This document shows positions 55,750-63,805 of a stretch of DNA of 64,000 nucleotides, in pieces (the first letter of the stretch is position 1; each line of letters starts with the position of its first letter). Location of the stretch: positions 277,501 to 341,500 of the forward strand of contig CAUYUJ010012625.1 of the NCBI GenBank assembly GCA_963575745.1, written 5' to 3'. Position numbers and translations under genes: made by a program. The DNA comes from Prorocentrum cordatum (Eukaryota > Sar > Dinophyceae > Prorocentrales > Prorocentraceae). Below the pieces are notes generated by a model, which was not told where the DNA came from, did no database searches, and saw only the letters and a program-made list of their open reading frames with translations.

Positions 55750-55910
55750 AGGCGCAGGGGGGGATGTATCGACCTGGAATCGGCGACACGTCGCCGATAG
55801 GTCGGCGACAGGCCCCCGATGGTGGGTCCGCACCTTGCTGGGCGGGGCGGGGCCGTCGGGCCCCTATGGGCGATCAATGGGAGATTGGGGGTCGATGCAC
55901 CCGAACTGGG
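55750..55910 (+). mobile_element. F15 element, copy d
   Basis: Left GGGGGGATGTATCGACC, right GGGGGTCGATGCACCC, inverted over about 14 bases. Inside CGGCGACACGTCGCCGATAG. The best-defined F15 copy. Confidence 0.8.
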
Positions 55911-55917
55911 TACGGAC

Positions 55918-56084
55918 AAATGGGTACAATGCCCAACAACAAATGTTGTCAAACACCAGAAGACAGCGGCCGCTGTTGGGCAGGCGACTGAATGACGTCC
56001 GCAGCGGCGCAGAGCGCGAGTCGTGCCCAGAATGAGCAAAAACTGCTGTTGGGTACCGTGCCCCCTTCTTTCCCTACCCACGTC
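55918..56084 (+). mobile_element. F12 element, copy b
   Basis: Left GGGTACAATGCCCAACAACA, right TGCTGTTGGGTACCGTGCCC, near inverse; interior AGACAGCGGCCGCTGTTGGG, itself a palindrome. Confidence 0.88.
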
Positions 56085-56282
56085 GGCCGTCCCGCGTCGA
56101 GGAGCCTGGACCCGGAAAACCCGTCAATTTCCTCAGAATGTCCCCGGCGTGCCTCCTGCGGGGTCCCCCCGGCGCTGCCCGCGGGAGTCTCCTTCGGGGC
56201 CCTGAGCGGGCGCCCCAGAGCGGGCCAAGGAAGCCCCCGGGAGGCCTCCGACCTACAGCCCAGGCGTGGAGAGAGGAGCCAA
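56085..56282. other. Non-genic spacer
   Basis: GC-rich spacer. No gene. Confidence 0.4.
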
Positions 56283-56446
56283 GGGAGACACACACACACA
56301 GATACACACACAGATACACACGCCGTCCATGATTCCCCCGTCTTTTTGCTCTGACTCTCGCCCTCACCGCCGTGTCCCATAGTTTCCCATGCCGTCTCGG
56401 AAATTGGCGCTTCTTTGCGCCTGCGTCTACCTCTCCCTCCTGAGCG
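56283..56446 (+). repeat. F5 repeat, degenerate copy f, with CA microsatellite
   Basis: ACACACACACAGATACACAC then CCATAGTTTCCCATGCCGTC and CTCTCCCTCCTGAGC keep the F5 order with low identity. Confidence 0.55.
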
Positions 56447-56477
56447 GTGGCGGGATTGTGGACGCCCGAGATGCGTC

Positions 56478-56640
56478 CGAAAAAAGGGTACGATGCCCAA
56501 CAACAAATGCTGTCCAAAGACGACAGCGGCCGAAATCGGGCAGGCGGCCTTCTGCCTCAAAGAGACAGCGACCGCGGCGACGACGGCAGCGAACCCTGAT
56601 CCGAATGGACAGAAATTGCTGTTGAACTTTGCACCCGTTG
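56478..56640 (+). mobile_element. F12 element, copy c
   Basis: GGGTACGATGCCCAACAACA, AATGCTGTCC, GACAGCGGCCGAAATCGGGC, right AAATTGCTGTTGAACTTTGC. The right end has lost the GGGTACCG part. Confidence 0.82.
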
Positions 56641-56654
56641 CTTCCGCACTGCAG

Positions 56655-56865
56655 GTTCGTGTCGTGGCGATACTGGCGTGGGTTTCTGACACCCCGTGGA
56701 TCGTTCAACCTTTGGGCGATCGGCAGGTATTCGATCGCCAAATTAGATCGTTCCACGCAGGACGCTGCTGTTCCACTGGCGGCGTTCAACCTTGCACGCC
56801 CGCGGCAGAGTCGCCACAGGTGGACACGACGCGAGCCTACCGTACCCATCTCGATCGTCGTGAGG
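56655..56865 (+). repeat. F18 dispersed repeat, copy b
   Basis: TTTCTGACACCCCGTGGATC, GTTCAACC, ATTAGATCGTTCC, GGCGTTCAACCTTGCACGCC, CCTACCGTACCC, matching 35325-35510. The surrounding plus frame (56415-56936) reads VSDTPWIVQPLGDRQVFDRQ without a stop, but starts inside F12 and so is unlikely to be a real gene. Confidence 0.72.
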
Positions 56866-57019
56866 GATGGACGATGTACCGAAGGCCAGCAAAGACCTCG
56901 ACATACGCGGATCTGCCTCGATCTGCCTGGACTTGACCCCCACTCTGTCCGGGGAGGGAGGGCGGGCTCACATCGCCAGGGAAACACCAAGAACGGCCAT
57001 CTATCCTCAGCTCTCCTGC

Positions 57020-57222
57020 CCCCCCCTCCTCCACCTCCTCCTGCTCCTCCTCCTCCTCCTCCTCCTCCTCGCGTCTCCTTCCTCTCCTCCCTCCCTCCCC
57101 ATTGCCCCTCTCCTCTTCCTCCCGCTTTCCTCCTCCTCCTCCTCCTCCTCCTCCTCCTCCTCCTCCTTCCCCTCCTCCTCCCCTTCCTCCTCATCCTCCG
57201 CCTCCTCCCCCTCCCCCCCCCC
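57020..57222. repeat. TCC microsatellite
   Basis: Two (TCC)n blocks separated by TCGCGTCTCCTTCC and CCATTGCCCC. Poly-Pro, Ser and Leu frames are artefacts. Confidence 0.95.
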
Positions 57223-57277
57223 CGCGTTGCTGCCAGGACTGCGGTCGGGAGCTGCGGATGGCTGCATGGGGAAGAAA

Positions 57278-57439
57278 TTTAAATCGGGCCTGTCCCCCTA
57301 CAAAGGGATGTTCGACGAGAAATAAAAAATACGGAAAACAAGCCCCGAAATGGTCAAAGGAAACACTAAAACATAGTCCCCAGACTCTTCTTGACTGTTT
57401 TTGCATATTCCCCCTGTAGGGGAACAGGCCCAACTTAAG
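57278..57439 (+). mobile_element. F2 element, copy e
   Basis: Left TTTAAATCGGGCCTGTCCCC, right GGGAACAGGCCCAACTTAAG; core TAGTCCCCAGACTCTTC and CATATTCCCCCTGTAGG. Confidence 0.94.
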
Positions 57440-57519
57440 AGGAGCTCAGAACGCTGATGCTTTTGTCGGCGGCGAGCGAGGGGGGGAAGTGAGAAGACGA
57501 AACCAACACCCCCATGACC

Positions 57520-57670
57520 CAATAATTGCATCATTCGCGGTAACGCCCGTGACCAGCCCCCCACTCCCTGGGTCACGTCGCAATTCGCGCTGGCGCCGTG
57601 TAGGCACTAGACATACCTGGGCGCTCCTAGACGGCGCCAGGGCGAATTGTGAGGTGATCGGTCCCCTCCG
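57520..57670 (+). repeat. Dispersed repeat related to 1525-1680
   Basis: TGCATCATTCGCGGTAACGC, CCGTGACCAGCCCCCC, GGGCGAATTGTGAGGTGATC. Internal CGCGCTGGCGCCGTG / ACGGCGCCAGGGCG is inverted. Confidence 0.65.
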
Positions 57671-57780
57671 CCCCTCCCCCTGATCACGCCGTTCGTCGCC
57701 AGGGGATAAGAGACCGTCTCCAGGGAGGAGACAATCCTCAAACCTCCCTCGGGCGGGTGGTAACGGGCCGTTACTTCCTC

Positions 57781-57893
57781 GGGGGGGTGAAGAAAGGGAC
57801 CCTGAGGTGACCCTTTAGGTCCGCCGTTGGGCCCGTGGTGGCTCCAAATGGGACCTAAAGGGCCACGTTAGGGCCCCGTTCTTCACCCCCCCC
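57781..57893. mobile_element. F24 foldback, about 113 bp
   Basis: GGGGGGGTGAAGAAAGGGAC, GGTGACCCTTTAGGTCC on the left is the imperfect inverse of GGACCTAAAGGGCCAC (GGGACCTAAAGGG in the window), GGGCCCCGTTCTTCACCCCC on the right. A loop of about 25 bases lies between. Single copy here. Confidence 0.82.
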
Positions 57894-58515
57894 TTTGGGT
57901 CACCCCCCCTTGCCACCCGCCCGACTCCCCCCGCTCCTCCCTCCTCGCCCCCTGCTCCCGGCTCCTCCCCACACTCTCCTGCCTTTTCTCGCCCCTGCAA
58001 CCCCCCTCATCATCCCCATCCCTCCTCTTTGCCGACGCCTCATGTCCCCTCATCTCTCTCTTTCCCTCCTCCCTCGCTCCCCCCTCCCTCCTCCATCCGC
58101 CTTTCCCTCCTCCTGGACGTCGGCCCCAGCCGCGGTCCACACTCCTCCCTACCCTCTTCATGACCCTCTTTGCCCCTCTCCTCCTCCCACTCCCCCCCCG
58201 CCCCTCCCCTCTGCCATCCGTGCCCCCCCCCCCCCCCTCCCCCCGCCCCCATCCTCCCCTCTCCCGCACCCCCCCACATCCCCCCCTGACCCCTCCCTCC
58301 TCCCCCCCCTCCCTCCACACCTCCCCCCTTCCCCCCCCTCCCCTTCTCGCACTCCTCATTCCCCCGCCCTCCGCCAAGTGCGGCTCGGTGACGAAGCCAG
58401 GTGGTCTCTCCCCCTCCCTCCCCCTCCCCTCCTCCCCCTCCTCCCCTCCTCCCTCCCCTCCTCCCTCCTCCCCTCTCCCTCCCCTCCTCCCTGCTCCCCC
58501 CCCCTCGCGGGTACG
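57894..58515. repeat. CT-rich tract, about 620 bp
   Basis: Overwhelmingly C and T (CCCCTCCTCCCTCCTCCCC-like). Frames are open on both strands but are Pro/Ser/Leu or Gly/Arg/Glu only. A potential triplex-forming or polypyrimidine region. Confidence 0.93.
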
Positions 58516-58621
58516 CCAAGCACAAAAAAGGGGCCAGGAAGACGAAAGGGGGACCAACACCACAGCCCGTGGCACCGTGCGCGGACGAGGGTGTGCCACG
58601 GGAGTGCGTTGGAAGATCCGG
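58516..58621. other. Spacer
   Basis: Unique spacer before F11 copy b. Confidence 0.4.
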
Positions 58622-58796
58622 CGGTGGACAAACCTCCCTTTAGTAAGCCTCCCTTTAGTAAAAACGGCTTAGGACCGAAACTGACGGACCTGGACCTGCA
58701 AACATGACGGCCGCGACGGCCTCTCGCAAACCGAAAACGGTCAGTTCGCGGATCGACGTGCCAGGGTAGGAGGTCTATCCACCCCCGAAAGACCAG
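58622..58796 (+). mobile_element. F11 element, copy b
   Basis: Left CGGTGGACAAACCTCCCTTT, right GTAGGAGGTCTATCCACCCC. Contains a 15-bp internal duplication, CCTCCCTTTAGTAAG. Interior ACGGCCGCGACGGCCTCTCG and GATCGACGTGCCAGGGTAGG match copy a. Confidence 0.93.
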
Positions 58797-58974
58797 GAGG
58801 GGAGAATCATCAAGCATCATGGCCCCAGCCATGAACCGCCCCCCTCGTCATCGGCCCCCCCGTGGAGGACGCCCCCGAACCTCGCAGCCCCAGCCTCTCC
58901 CGATCCCGCCCGCGCCTGGAGGGCCCTCGGCAAAGGCCGGGTGCTCGTTGCGCAACACAGGGGGGGTAATAAAT
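58797..58974. other. Spacer
   Basis: GC-rich spacer. No gene. Confidence 0.4.
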
Positions 58975-59136
58975 GAAGGGGCCTGGGACACATGAATAAA
59001 TAGACACAACTAACAGGATTCCCCATATGTTTCCATATCCTTTCGGTGTTTGTCTTCCCCCACACTGCCCATATGTTACCATATTTTCTGGGGAATCGAC
59101 GATTCATTGTCTGTGTGTTTTTTGTCCCCTCCTGAG
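58975..59136 (+). repeat. F5 dispersed repeat, copy e
   Basis: GAAGGGGCCTGGGACACATG, AATAAATAGACACAAC, GGATTCCCCATATGTTTCC, GGTGTTTGTCTTCCCCC, ATCGACGATTCATTGTCTGT, CCCTCCTGAG. Among the best preserved. Confidence 0.94.
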
Positions 59137-59210
59137 TCCACAGGGGGGGTAGTAAAAGCGGGGCGGAGAAGCGTGACACCTTTGTGGACCTGTTGGACCC
59201 GCGCTGGCAG

Positions 59211-59375
59211 CTGCAGTCCACCAGCATAGCGAGGATGCGCGATGAGGATGCCGGGGCCTCGGACGCCCACTTCGAGACTTTTCGGGCGAGGCGCGGCAGG
59301 CGAAAGCGGCGAAGGGTGGACCAAGGAGGTCCGAGGATGCCAGGGTGTACCCTTGGGAGGGTTGCCCATCCAGGG
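59211..59375 (+). mobile_element. F7 element, copy d, right end lost
   Basis: Left CTGCAGTCCACCAGCATAGC. Interior GGGGCCTCGGACGCCCAC, GGCGAGGCGCGGCAGGCG, GGGTGTACCCTTGGGAGGG. After TTGCCCATCC it departs from the family. Confidence 0.82.
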
Positions 59376-59417
59376 CCCCTTTGAAGCCACGTTCCTGCTA
59401 TCCTCGATGCCCCCAGT

Positions 59418-59562
59418 CTGCGGCAACTCCTGGGAGCCTCCCGTACGATCTGGTTGGCTCTTGCGAGTCGACGCTGATCGAGGCTAGCTCGACACTCAAT
59501 CGACGCCAACCGACGCCTCATCGATAACCCGACGATAAACGACGCGAATGCGCTCCGAACTC
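59418..59562 (+). repeat. F16 dispersed repeat, copy c
   Basis: CGGCAACTCCTGGGAGCCTC, CCGTACGATCTGGTTGGCTC, GACGCTGATCGAGGC, ACCGACGCCTCATCGATAAC, GACGCGAATGCG. Confidence 0.82.
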
Positions 59563-59974
59563 CGAATGCGTCACAACGAGGTCACACCGGCTCCCATGAC
59601 TTGCGGTCAAACCTGATCAGCAACAAAATGACTCCAAATATTTGGGGAGGGGACCTACGTTACGAAGGCCATGAGCATCATGAATAGTTTTTGTTCCAGC
59701 AGCTCCCACAGACGAAACCTCCCACACGCTTGGGGGCGGCACCGACCACCGAGGACCTCTGTTAGGCCACGAGGACACTGTGCTCATCACTGTGCTGAAC
59801 GAGCGTTCGTTGCCGCCCCGCTGCTCTACCCGCCCGCAAAAGTAAGGCGGCAGCGCCGCGCAGGGGGGGGCTCCAGCCTTTCTCGCATATCTTCGGCTGT
59901 CGCGGCGCGGGCGGGGGGGGGGGCGGCGCCGCGACACGGACAGGTGGGCCACACAGGGCAGGGTGCGGCACGGC
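59563..59974. other. Non-genic stretch
   Basis: Mixed composition with two G-runs. Short frames only. Confidence 0.45.
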
Positions 59975-60050
59975 TTCCCTCCTCCTCCTCCTCGTCCTCC
60001 TCCTCATCCTGCTCCTCCTGCTCCTCCTGCTCCTCCTCCTCCTCCTGAGC
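59975..60050. repeat. TCC/TGC microsatellite
   Basis: (TCC)n with GTCC, ATCC and TGCTCC variants. Confidence 0.93.
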
Positions 60051-60514
60051 GGCAACGGGGGGTGATCTATGAACGGTTCTTTCTTATTTCATAAAAAACA
60101 AAGGCCCAAGGGGGCCTAAGGGGCTCCTTTAGGCACCATTTTTCTTCGCTCCCCACTGAGGACACCCCAGAGAACCCCCGCCTGAATCGGCTCACGCAGC
60201 CCGGTGTATCGAGGAATGGGCCCTGGCGGAGGGGCGTCGTCCAGCCCAAGGGGGGGTGCGCCCAGACCCTTCGAGGCCTGCCGAATGTCAGGAGGCAACT
60301 CCTGGCAGATTTTCGCAAGTGCGCTTGAGGGCTGTTGGGCCGGATCGAAGAAGAGCCGTTAGGCCAGATCGGGCTGGATGAGTCCCAAAAGCAAACTGGA
60401 TTACGCGTGAGGCGTGCCCGAACACGAATCTACAACATGCCAACACCAATGCTGAATCGAACCTCCCGTGAGTCACTTCGTAACAGATCGGATCCGAGCA
60501 GATCCGGTTGGAAG
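60051..60514. other. Non-genic stretch
   Basis: 60095-60125 has GGGGGCC-TAAGGGGCTCC words. 60340-60500 is mixed. No gene. Confidence 0.45.
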
Positions 60515-60660
60515 ACTTTGCCGCATCGCCGATGCGTCGCGGCGATGTATCTGCGATGCCTCGGAGACGTCCGCGACGCGTCGGCGCCGCCCACGTGGAG
60601 AAAACCAGGCTCCACATCGAGCTGCATCGCCGATGCGTCGGCGATGCGGTTTGATCCTCC
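60515..60660. repeat. Inverted repeat of GCATCGCCGATGCGTCG words
   Basis: GCCGCATCGCCGATGCGTCG at 60521 and CATCGCCGATGCGTCGGCGA, TGCGG at 60628-60652 are partly inverse and each is self-palindromic. Related words occur at 54660. Confidence 0.75.
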
Positions 60661-60739
60661 GACCCAGTCGTTTCGGACAAAGCGAATTTTTAACTCGCGG
60701 CCAGTGGGGGCGTCACGGGGGGGGGAACAGAAGAGGGTT

Positions 60740-60820
60740 TCACGTAGCGCCCCCCCCACTGTGGTGCCAATCGCACTGCGGCAGTGCAGGGGACGCCACT
60801 GATGGGGGGGCGTTACGTGA
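60740..60820. mobile_element. F25 mini foldback, 81 bp
   Basis: TCACGTAGCGCCCCCCCC at 60740 is the near-perfect inverse of GGGGGGGCGTTACGTGA ending at 60820. An inner CACTG / CAGTG pair extends the fold. Single copy. Confidence 0.88.
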
Positions 60821-61110
60821 TAGGGAGAGGTGGGTAGGGGGCATAACGCGCGAGTTATGGCCCGGAGGGTTGAGGAAACAAAGAAGCAAACAAACCAGCT
60901 CACCATCTAGAAAACCTAGGGCTTCAGACGGAGACCCGCACATCCGGGCGTCGCAGCAACAAAAAAGCGAGGCGGCCGGGTGTGGGCAGTATCTCGGGTC
61001 TTCCAAGGGCCGTTTCCTGGCCCGCCGAGTCATCGGAAAGACGGCTTGGGATGGCATCGGGAAGGGGCCGAGATCGCCAGGGGCCACGTCACAAATAAAG
61101 CTGGGAGACT
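60821..61110. other. Non-genic stretch
   Basis: Mixed and unique. No gene. Confidence 0.4.
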
Positions 61111-61117
61111 GGATGGG

Positions 61118-61206
61118 AGTAGGGAAAGGGAGAGAGAGAGAGAGAGAGCAGAAAAGAGAGAGAGAGAGAGAGAGAGCAGAAAAGAGAGAGAGAGAGAGAG
61201 AGAGAG
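61118..61206. repeat. GA microsatellite
   Basis: (GA)n interrupted by two GCAGAAAA words. Confidence 0.96.
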
Positions 61207-62499
61207 AAAAGTATTATATAACGCCGAGAGCGCGTGCTGGACTCTGAGACGCACAGTTGGGAATGCAGACAGAGTAGAGAGAATACGTGGGAAGGCCTGC
61301 TTGTACTACCTGTCGTGGAACGGCGGCGGGTGGTGGGGTCCCGCGCGAGACGGCGCTGCGACGTTCGCAGGGTCCTCCTCTCCTCCGTTCGATCCGCACC
61401 CCCATTTAACGACCACAACGACGGCCCACCAGCCTTCTCCACCAACCCTCCCAGACCCTGATGGGGGTCACCTCCGAGGGGGCACCAGCCGCAACTGATT
61501 ACTGGGCGTGATACCAGAAGTACTCGCCCAGCAAAACTGAAACATTTCAGAGACGTGGGATTTGACGCCAGACGCAAGCAAATGATCAGACACGATGGCC
61601 GCTCGCTGGGCGGCTTTAACACTGGCAGGCGGTCCGCGGTAGGAGGGGTGCAGCCCGCGGTCGGTCCGCGACAATCTCTTGGACCCCAGGCGCGTCGGTC
61701 ACTTACATTGCCGGATCAATCGTCTGGTGTCCAGCGTCGCCGTACATAGCAGTAGGCAAAACAAAACTTGAGACTGCTCTGAAACCCCTCATGCAGGGTG
61801 TGGCTCCAGACGTCACCGAGAGCGCATGAAAATGAAGCAACGCAGCATCGCACCCTCAAAAGAAAACGCGAACTAAACACAGTTAGCACAGTAAGCACGA
61901 ACTAAACACCTCTGCCATGTGACGAGGGCAGATACAGACTTCATCGGGCACGTGCCGCACGGACAACCTTGGCCTGGATGATGTATCGGGCGCCGCTGCC
62001 GCCACATACCACTCTTGAACAGTCTGAGGGCTCCAGATTGGTCCATCCTTATCCCAGGGCTACCTGACACGCGCATTCCCACACTTTCTATAGTGGAAGG
62101 TGGTGACATGTGAACCCTGCGTTGACCAGGATCTGCAGCAAAACGAAGCGATGCAGCGGCGTCCGATGCACCACCGCAGATCGGACGCGCAGGAGCAGAT
62201 AGCAGACTCCTGGAATAGGAATACGGTCATAGACAATTGGCTTTAGTCGGCCAACCTCTCGACTCGACAGAGGACGGCACGAGGAGGCCCCTTTCGACCG
62301 TTGAAGCGCACAGGAGTGCGACTGATGTGATGGCGAAAACGAACCCCGAAGGCCGACCAACCCGACAGCGAAACCGAGAACGACCGAGACCGAATCGAGC
62401 GAACGCAGCCGAGACTTACGCGGCGACGCGGCAACGACGCCACCGCCGACCGAGCCGAGCCCACCGAACGCGAGCGACTCCGACTCTCGAGGGTCCCAA
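61207..62499. other. Long stretch without recognised features
   Basis: About 1.3 kb of fairly balanced composition that matches nothing else here. Frames are short (under 180 codons), Arg/Ser-rich and without motifs. If a further exon-intron gene exists in this window, this is one of the few places it could be, but I cannot support one. Confidence 0.4.
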
Positions 62500-62690
62500 A
62501 ACAATGTGATGACAGACCGCGTGGTGGCCTCGAAATGACAAGGGACCTCAACCGCGCAGTCCGTCGCCGCACGGTCTGGGGACCTTCGGACCGCCAGCGG
62601 GGCTCCCCACTCGCCCTAGAGACGTCCTCGGAGAACGGCACGAGTCTCAAAACACCGAGCGGTGCCCCCGAACCCCCAACACTGGCAAAC
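62500..62690 (+). repeat. F14 dispersed repeat, copy c
   Basis: TGATGACAGACCGCGTGGTG, CGCAGTCCGTCGCCGCACGG, TCTGGGGACC, GAGACGTCCTCGGAGAACGG, matching 49660-49830. The minus translation keeps FSEDVS and GPQTVR / GPKTVR in both, the only sign of a shared frame. Confidence 0.82.
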
Positions 62691-62714
62691 TGGTGGGCCT
62701 CCGTCCAAACACCG

Positions 62715-62805
62715 AAGCCCGAATCGGAATCAGAAATCGCATCGAGCGGGAATCGGGAGCCATCCAAGTCGAGCTGAATCGGATCGGAATCGAAATCACC
62801 GAGAG
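62715..62805. repeat. GAATCGGAATC word array, block 2
   Basis: GAATCGGAATCAGAAATCGC, GAATCGGGAGCC, GAATCGGATCGGAATCGAAA. Like 46252-46350. Confidence 0.7.
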
Positions 62806-62834
62806 TAAGAAGGACCCAAAATCCTACGAACGCA

Positions 62835-62990
62835 AAGACGCAGCCTAGCTCAGGTCCCCGTCTTCGCATCATGGATCCTACTTCTGGGCGGGCTGGTCTG
62901 ATACATCTGCAGAAGAGACGCCCGATCCCAAGTATTTTTCGGCCCTCCTAACTTAGGTCCCCTCCGGAAAAATTAGAAGTCCTTTTTGGA
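62835..62990 (+). repeat. F13 dispersed repeat, copy d
   Basis: CTCAGGTCCCCGTCTTCGCA, TCATGGATCCTACTTCTGGG, GGTCTGATACATCTGCAG, GGCCCTCCTAACTTAGGTCC. It ends directly at F9 copy b. Confidence 0.88.
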
Positions 62991-62994
62991 AACC

Positions 62995-63142
62995 AAAAGG
63001 TACCGATACCGCTGCTCCCCAGGCCTTTCCCGGGGTGCGTTCTGACCCAAATTTCGGGGCGAATCTGGCGGTGGCGACGAAGGCCTCCTGGGAGGCCGGA
63101 GACGAGGAAAACGGCCAAAAGGTAGCTGTATGGGTACCTTTT
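62995..63142 (+). mobile_element. F9 terminal-inverted-repeat element, copy b
   Basis: Perfect ends AAAAGGTACC (62995-63004) and GGTACCTTTT (63133-63142). Interior GATACCGCTGCTCCCCAGGC, GGGGTGCGTTCTGACCC, GGTGGCGACGAAGGCCTCC. Confidence 0.94.
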
Positions 63143-63153
63143 CCTCCACTGAC

Positions 63154-63366
63154 TGTTGAAAGGAAGGAGAAACAGGCCGTTAAATTAACCTTTTGGCGAT
63201 TCGCGCGGACTTCTTGGATCTGCGCTGGGATCCCCCTCCCTGGCGCGAGGAGCGCGCCCGGGGCTGCGCCGCAGGCGCCGCAAGGGGGGTCCCAGCACAG
63301 ATCCAAGAGATCCGCACGGAGCGCCAACAGTCTATGCTATGTTTATGGCCTTTTGCCTCCGTCGAT
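63154..63366 (+). mobile_element. F1 hairpin element, copy 14
   Basis: GTTGAAAGGAAGGAGAAACA, ACCTTTTGGCGATTCGCGCG, GACTTCTTGGATCTGCGCTG; right CAGCACAGATCCAAGAGATC, CGCACGGAGCGCCAACAG, GGCCTTTTGCCTCCGTCGA. 12 bp after F9 copy b. Confidence 0.92.
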
Positions 63367-63464
63367 TCGATGAATCTGGCCCGTGTTGTCTTACTCTTTT
63401 GAAAGGCGTTACGTACGCTAAGATGGCGTTCTTTCTTGTTCACTCAGGCTAGTCGTTTGTGCTT

Positions 63465-63622
63465 ACAGTCGGCCTTGATTGGACAGGACACGCGAGAGGT
63501 CACAAGACCCTTCCGAGGGCCACATCGCCATAGGAGTGTAAAAAGGCACGTGCCGCGAGGCAAAGGACACACAAAGGCACCCTTGAGCTGGCAGGGCCGA
63601 CCTACTGATCCGGGCCGACTGT
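63465..63622 (+). mobile_element. F10 terminal-inverted-repeat element, copy b
   Basis: Perfect 10-bp ends ACAGTCGGCC (63465-63474) and GGCCGACTGT (63613-63622). Interior GGACAGGACACGCGAGAGG, GAGGGCCACATCGCCATAGG, GGCAGGGCCGACCTACTGAT. Better preserved than copy a. Confidence 0.95.
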
Positions 63623-63654
63623 ATGGCGATTTCTCCTCTTCGACTGGGGCCCCC

Positions 63655-63805
63655 GCCGCCCCGTCGCCGAGGAGAGGAGAAGGGGGAGGGGGAGGGGGAG
63701 GGGGAGGGGGAGGAGGAGGAGGAGGGAGGAGGAGAGGAGGAGGAGGAGGAGAGGAGGAGGAGGAGGAGGAGGAGGAGAGGAGGAGGAGGAGGAGGAGGGG
63801 AAGGG
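63655..63805. repeat. GGA/GGGGGA microsatellite
   Basis: (GGGGGA)n hexamers (63681-63710) passing into (GGA)n with AGAGG interruptions. The last 200 bases of the window are GC-rich with no gene. Confidence 0.95.

Noticed and set aside
54503-56081. Minus frames of up to 449 codons
   Set aside because: Built from the GGA/GGC minisatellite (Ser/Leu/Pro) and running through an F4 element, so not a protein.
58401-58707. Pro/Ser-rich secreted protein
   Set aside because: The region is a CT-rich tract followed by an F11 element. Composition alone explains the frame.
62243-62872. 209-codon minus frame with a signal-anchor-like start (MMRRRGPELGCVFAFVGFWV)
   Set aside because: The N-terminal part and the middle fall in dispersed repeats F13 and F14, which occur at other loci without this frame. 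Only short matching peptides (FSEDVS) are shared.
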